DNA from: Bacillus amyloliquefaciens DSM 7 = ATCC 23350
GTDB taxonomy: Bacteria > Bacillota > Bacilli > Bacillales > Bacillaceae
NCBI RefSeq assembly: GCF_000196735.1
Contig: NC_014551.1
Span: forward strand, 425,501-489,500
DNA length: 64,000 nt
Direction: 5' to 3'
The position numbers and the translations under genes were made by a program. Numbering within the stretch: the first letter of the stretch is position 1; every line of letters starts with the position of its first letter. Positions 60,510-64,000 of the stretch are shown here, in pieces. Below the pieces are notes generated by a model. That model ran no database searches and had not been told where the DNA came from. It was given only the letters and a program-made list of their open reading frames with translations.

Positions 60510-62669
60510 ATGGAAACGTTAGCCCTTTTGAAAAAACAAATTGCTGAAGAAACAGCTTTATCCCAAAAAAATGTCGAAAGTGTCATCCGCCTGCTTGAAG
60601 ACGGCAATACCGTTCCGTTTATTGCGCGGTACCGAAAAGAACAGACAGGCTCAATGGACGAGGTGCAGATTCAGGCAATCTCCGAGCGGTGGCAATACAT
60701 ACAAAACCTGACGCAGCGGAAAGAAGAAGTCATCAGATTGATCGCCGAACAGGACAAGCTGACGGACGGACTGAAACAAAAAATCGAACAAGCGGCCAAA
60801 CTTCAGGAAGTCGAGGATTTATACCGTCCCTTCAAACAAAAACGGAAAACAAAAGCGACCGTCGCCAAAAGCAAAGGGCTTGAGCCGCTTGCGGACTATA
60901 TTCTTTCTCTCCCGAAAGAAAACCGGCTCCATGAAATCGCTGATCAATATATCAGTGAAGAGAAAGAAGTCGCTACAAGAGAAGAAGCCATTGAAGGCGC
61001 GAAGCACATCATAGCCGAACAAATCTCGGATGATCCTCATTTTAGAAAGTGGATCCGCCAGGAAACGTATAAAAAAGGAATTCTCACATCCACGGCAGGC
61101 AAGTCAGCCGCAGATGACGAGAAAAACGTCTATGAAATGTATTATGAATACGAAGAGCCGATCCAAAAAGTCGTTCCTCACAGAGTGCTTGCGATGAACC
61201 GCGGTGAAAAAGAAGGCATTTTAAAGATTGCGATCGAACCGCCCGCCGATCAGTTGAAAGCTTATTTAGAAAAGCAAATCATCAAACATCGTGAAACGCC
61301 TGTGAAAGAAACGCTGAAAGAAGCCATTGAGGACGGGTACAAACGCCTGATCCAGCTGGCTATTGAGCGTGACATCCGCAAAGAGCTGTCAGAAAAAGCA
61401 GACGCGCAGGCGATCCATATTTTCGCTGAAAACCTGCGTAAGCTCCTGCTGCAGCCGCCGATGAAGGGGAAAGTCGTGCTCGGCGTCGATCCGGCTTTCC
61501 GTACGGGATGCAAACTGGCAGTCGTTGACGAGACGGGAAAAGTGCTGAAAATCGACGTTATTTATCCGCACGCTCCCGTCAAAAAGACAGCCGAAGCCCA
61601 GAAAAAAATCAAACAATTGCTGAACCGTTACGAAGTCGAGGTCGTGGCGATCGGAAACGGCACGGCATCAAGAGAGACAGAGCAATTCATCGTTGATGTG
61701 TTAAAAGAAACAGAGCGGGACATCTATTATGTTATCGTCAATGAGGCAGGGGCAAGCGTGTACTCTGCGTCAGAAATCGCCCGTGAGGAATTTCCGGATT
61801 TTCAGGTCGAAGAGCGGAGCGCCGTCTCCATCGCGCGGAGATTGCAGGACCCGCTGGCCGAACTTGTGAAAATTGATCCTAAATCCGTCGGCGTCGGGCA
61901 ATACCAGCATGATGTCAGCCAAAAGCACTTAAACGAATCTCTCCGTTTTGTCGTAGAGACCGTCGTCAACCAAGTCGGGGTAAATGTCAATACAGCATCA
62001 GCAGCGCTGCTTCAATATGTAGCCGGGTTATCCAAAACCGTTGCCGGCAACATCGTCAAAAAAAGGGAAGAACTCGGCAAATTCACAAATCGCAAAGAGC
62101 TGAAAGAAATCCCGCGCCTCGGTGCAAAAACATATGAACAATGCATCGGCTTTTTGAGAGTGCCCGAAGGACAGGAACCGCTCGACCGCACCGGGATACA
62201 CCCGGAAAGCTATAAAGAGACAAAGGCGCTGCTCAAAAAACTTCATCTCACAGCAGATCAGATCGGAAGCGCAGACGTAAAAGAGAAAATCAGCGCACTT
62301 CCGCTGTCTGAAACGGCAGAAGAGCTAGGAATAGGGGACATTACGCTTGCGGATATTTGCGGGCAGCTGACAAGGCCGGAGCGCGATCCTCGTGACGAAG
62401 TGCCGAAACCTTTGCTGAAAAAAGACGTTCTGCAGCTTGAGGATTTAAAGGAAGGAATGGAATTGCAGGGCACCGTCCGCAACGTCGTAGACTTCGGCGC
62501 TTTCGTCGATATCGGCGTCAAGCAAGACGGGCTTGTGCACATCTCAAAACTGAGCAATCAATTCGTCAAACATCCTCTTGACGTCGTATCGGTCGGAGAC
62601 ATCGTCACCGTATGGGTCGAAGGGGTGGACGTGCAAAAAGGCAGAGTGTCGCTGTCTATGGTAAAATAA
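60510..62669 (+). CDS. ydcI: Tex-family RNA-binding protein (YdcI)
   Basis: 719-aa Tex protein, linked in other bacteria to transcription and RNA handling. N-terminal helical domain with VPFIARYRKEQTGSMDE, YqgF/RNase-H-like domain GVDPAFRTGCKLAVVD near 330, helix-hairpin-helix repeats (NTASAALLQYVAGLSKTVAG) near 495-560, and C-terminal S1 domain (GTVRNVVDFGAFVDIGVKQD, GLVHIS) after 645. GGAGG precedes the ATG. Confidence 0.93.
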   Translation: METLALLKKQIAEETALSQKNVESVIRLLEDGNTVPFIARYRKEQTGSMDEVQIQAISERWQYIQNLTQRKEEVIRLIAEQDKLTDGLKQKIEQAAKLQEVEDLYRPFKQKRKTKATVAKSKGLEPLADYILSLPKENRLHEIADQYISEEKEVATREEAIEGAKHIIAEQISDDPHFRKWIRQETYKKGILTSTAGKSAADDEKNVYEMYYEYEEPIQKVVPHRVLAMNRGEKEGILKIAIEPPADQLKAYLEKQIIKHRETPVKETLKEAIEDGYKRLIQLAIERDIRKELSEKADAQAIHIFAENLRKLLLQPPMKGKVVLGVDPAFRTGCKLAVVDETGKVLKIDVIYPHAPVKKTAEAQKKIKQLLNRYEVEVVAIGNGTASRETEQFIVDVLKETERDIYYVIVNEAGASVYSASEIAREEFPDFQVEERSAVSIARRLQDPLAELVKIDPKSVGVGQYQHDVSQKHLNESLRFVVETVVNQVGVNVNTASAALLQYVAGLSKTVAGNIVKKREELGKFTNRKELKEIPRLGAKTYEQCIGFLRVPEGQEPLDRTGIHPESYKETKALLKKLHLTADQIGSADVKEKISALPLSETAEELGIGDITLADICGQLTRPERDPRDEVPKPLLKKDVLQLEDLKEGMELQGTVRNVVDFGAFVDIGVKQDGLVHISKLSNQFVKHPLDVVSVGDIVTVWVEGVDVQKGRVSLSMVK

Positions 62670-62670
62670 A

Positions 62671-62697
62671 AGCACTGCTTACGAGCAGTGTTTTTTT
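62671..62697. terminator. Terminator of tex, inside the cmpA 3' end
   Basis: CACTGCT / AGCAGTG around TACG, then seven Ts. The stem codes for the last residues (HCS) and stop of cmpA on the opposite strand. Confidence 0.9.
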
Positions 62698-62792
62698 CTG
62701 TAGAAGTACCAGCACTGGTTCAGCAGTTTGATTTGGTAATTGTCCTTTTCTAAAAACGCTTTTTGCATTTGTTTCATCAGCCAATTCGGCAT
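62679..62792 (-). CDS. cmpA: Cortex morphogenetic protein CmpA
   Basis: 37-aa sporulation protein: MPNWLMKQMQKAFLEKDNYQ, then IKLLNQCWYFYRKKHCS, nearly identical to B. subtilis CmpA. It is made in the mother cell, restrains cortex formation until coat assembly is ready, and works with ClpXP in degrading faulty SpoIVA. GAGGAGG lies 8 bases before the ATG. Its 3' end overlaps the tex terminator. A SigE-type -10 lies upstream. Confidence 0.93.
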   Translation of the reverse strand: MPNWLMKQMQKAFLEKDNYQIKLLNQCWYFYRKKHCS

Positions 62793-62836
62793 GGCTCATT
62801 CCTCCTCAGCTTTTAGTTAGAGGGCGGTTTTAACAC

Positions 62837-62844
62837 ATTGTATG
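62837..62844 (-). promoter_or_regulatory. SigE-type -10 element of cmpA
   Basis: Minus strand CATACAAT is a perfect SigE -10. The -35 is not obvious at the right spacing. Confidence 0.5.
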
Positions 62845-62891
62845 CGAACGGTGAATTGTCCCGTTCAATGTTTTTAAAGCGGGGTGCACTT

Positions 62892-63341
62892 ATGGATAAC
62901 GAACAACTTCAAAAGCTGACGGAAGACATCTCTGCACAAGATTTCGGAAAGCCGTTCCGCCACCGGGCCTTTTTCAATGACCGGCTGAAAACGACAGGAG
63001 GCCGGTACATGCTGTCTTCCCATAACATCGAATTAAACCGCAAATATCTGCTCGAACACGGCCAGAGTGAGCTCGAAGGCATCATTAAACACGAGCTGTG
63101 CCATTATCACCTTCATCTTGAAGGAAAAGGGTACAAGCACAGAGACAAAGACTTCAGAGAGCTGCTTCAGAAAGTCGGCGCGCCGAGATTCTGCACGCCG
63201 CTGCAAACAAAAAAGACAGAAAAGAAAACATATATGTATAGATGCACGGCTTGCGGCCAACAGTATATAAAGAAACGGGCAATGAATCCGGAAAGATATG
63301 CCTGCGGAAAGTGCAGAGGAAAAATCAAAAGAATTTTTTAA
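62892..63341 (+). CDS. ydcK: SprT-like zinc metalloprotease family protein YdcK
   Basis: 149-aa SprT-like protein. The zincin motif HELCHYHLHLEGKGYKH (HExxH plus a later His) is at about residues 68-84. A C-terminal zinc ribbon has Cys pairs CTACGQQY and CGKCRGK. Eukaryotic Spartan relatives cut DNA-protein crosslinks; the bacterial role is unproven. The ATG at 62892 follows GGGGTG; an earlier in-frame ATG at 62838 lacks a ribosome site. Confidence 0.9.
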   Translation: MDNEQLQKLTEDISAQDFGKPFRHRAFFNDRLKTTGGRYMLSSHNIELNRKYLLEHGQSELEGIIKHELCHYHLHLEGKGYKHRDKDFRELLQKVGAPRFCTPLQTKKTEKKTYMYRCTACGQQYIKKRAMNPERYACGKCRGKIKRIF

Positions 63342-63347
63342 AAAGGC

Positions 63348-63376
63348 TTGACTCATTTCGGTGATCTATGTTAAAT
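63348..63376 (+). promoter_or_regulatory. First promoter of the tRNA operon
   Basis: TTGACT (63348-63353), 17 bases, TTAAAT (63371-63376). Confidence 0.6.
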
Positions 63377-63430
63377 TATAAAAGTCGTTGAGAGACAGCG
63401 ATACTTTCTCAAAAAAATAAATGTTGCTTC

Positions 63431-63459
63431 TTGACACAATATGTCGCATCATTTATAAT
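63431..63459 (+). promoter_or_regulatory. Second, consensus promoter of the tRNA operon
   Basis: TTGACA (63431-63436), 17 bases, TATAAT (63454-63459): a perfect SigA promoter 18 bases before tRNA-Asn. Confidence 0.95.
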
Positions 63460-63476
63460 GAAGAAAGTCTGATCAT

Positions 63477-63551
63477 TCCACAGTAGCTCAGTGGTAGAGC
63501 TATCGGCTGTTAACCGATCGGTCGCAGGTTCGAATCCTGCCTGTGGAGCCA
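63477..63551 (+). tRNA. tRNA-Asn (GTT)
   Basis: Cloverleaf with acceptor TCCACAG / CTGTGGA, anticodon loop CTGTTAA, T arm GGTTCGAAT and encoded CCA. Confidence 0.97.
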
Positions 63552-63555
63552 TTAT

Positions 63556-63646
63556 GGAGAAGTACTCAAGTGGCTGAAGAGGCGCCCCTGCTAAGGGTGT
63601 AGGTCGCGTAAGCGGCGCGAGGGTTCAAATCCCTCCTTCTCCGCCA
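63556..63646 (+). tRNA. tRNA-Ser (GCT)
   Basis: Class II tRNA with a long variable arm, acceptor GGAGAAG / CTTCTCC, anticodon loop CTGCTAA, encoded CCA. Confidence 0.97.
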
Positions 63647-63665
63647 GATAAGTTCTCAACCAGAC

Positions 63666-63740
63666 GGCCCGTTGGTCAAGCGGTTAAGACACCGCCCTTT
63701 CACGGCGGTAACACGGGTTCGAATCCCGTACGGGTCACCA
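63666..63740 (+). tRNA. tRNA-Glu (TTC)
   Basis: Acceptor GGCCCGT / ACGGGTC, anticodon loop CTTTCAC, T arm GGTTCGAAT, encoded CCA. Confidence 0.96.
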
Positions 63741-63751
63741 TTTACCTTCGT

Positions 63752-63826
63752 TGGGCTATAGCCAAGCGGTAAGGCAACGGACTTTGACTCCGTCATGCGT
63801 TGGTTCGAATCCAGCTAGCCCAGCCA
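63752..63826 (+). tRNA. tRNA-Gln (TTG)
   Basis: Acceptor TGGGCTA / TAGCCCA, anticodon loop CTTTGAC, encoded CCA. Confidence 0.96.
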
Positions 63827-63859
63827 TTTTATTTTAAAATTTTTAATCACTTTTAGAGC

Positions 63860-63935
63860 GAGCCATTAGCTCAGTTGGTAGAGCATCTGACTTTTAATCA
63901 GAGGGTCGAAGGTTCGAGTCCTTCATGGCTCACCA
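63860..63935 (+). tRNA. tRNA-Lys (TTT)
   Basis: Acceptor GAGCCAT / ATGGCTC, anticodon loop CTTTTAA, encoded CCA. Confidence 0.97.
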
Positions 63936-63943
63936 CTTGTCAC

Positions 63944-64000
63944 GCGGGTGTGGCGGAATTGGCAGACGCGCTAGACTTAGGATCTAGTGTCTTACGACGT
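63944..64000 (+). tRNA. tRNA-Leu (TAG), cut by the window end
   Basis: Begins GCGGGTGTGGCGGAATTGG with a leucine-type D arm; the anticodon loop is CTTAGGA. The variable arm and 3' half lie outside the window. Confidence 0.9.

Overview
The window comes from a low-to-medium G+C Bacillus of the subtilis group. From remembered gene order and near-identical proteins (CshA, SigB, NdoA, KimA), I would place it in the B. amyloliquefaciens/B. velezensis clade. Most of it follows the B. subtilis ydaB-ydcK segment and ends in a trnS-like tRNA cluster. All comparisons with B. subtilis are from memory; no search was run.

Layout. 0.2-6.7 kb: acyl-CoA ligase ydaB, stress genes ydaD/E/G, acetyltransferase ydaF, lipid II flippase amj behind a long structured leader, ydzA and lrpC. 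6.8-16.2 kb: topB, then the ydaJKLMN exopolysaccharide operon, whose YdaK is a degenerate GGDEF protein. 16.3-20.3 kb: a c-di-AMP (ydaO) riboswitch and terminator ahead of potassium transporter kimA, then pyruvate oxidase ydaP. 20.4-26.9 kb: an AT-richer accessory segment with a GNAT gene, an endolysin remnant, a papain-fold protein, a lipoprotein, DUF2651 copies, a rap-phr pair with an amber codon in rap, phage-like debris and a GerPF-like gene. 26.9-34.5 kb: mntH, a secreted SH3-like protein, ydaT, an SMR/DUF5360 pair, ydbA, gsiB, ydbBC, manganese catalase ydbD and a frameshifted dctB. 34.5-47.3 kb: dctSR-dctP, ydbI, ABC transporter ydbJK, ydbLM, Fur-controlled fbpAB, ydbO, ydbP, ddl and murF. 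47.4-63.3 kb: cshA, ydbST, rhomboid ydcA, acpS, ydcC, alr, the NdoAI/NdoA toxin-antitoxin pair, the full rsbRSTUVW-sigB-rsbX stress module, tex, cmpA and ydcK. 63.4-64 kb: tandem promoters and tRNAs Asn, Ser, Glu, Gln, Lys and a partial Leu.

How it works together. The sigB operon lies in the same window as many likely targets. SigB-type promoters (GTTT, 13-15 bases, GGG-rich -10) can be read before ydaG, ydaP, ydaT, gsiB, ydbD and rsbV. Other visible controls are a perfect Fur box (fbpAB), an MntR-type box under a strong promoter (mntH), a perfect cre plus tandem boxes (dctP), a SigW promoter (ydbST) and SigE-type promoter elements (ydcC, cmpA).

Oddities. Several single-base indels lie in or beside short homopolymers (ydaD, endolysin, lipoprotein, dctB), and one nonsense codon lies in rap. 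These may be true strain-specific losses or base-calling errors and should be checked on reads first. The most interesting unexplained items are the amj leader RNA, the murF-cshA structured region, the rap/phr pair with an atypical Phr C-terminus, and the accessory segment as a whole.
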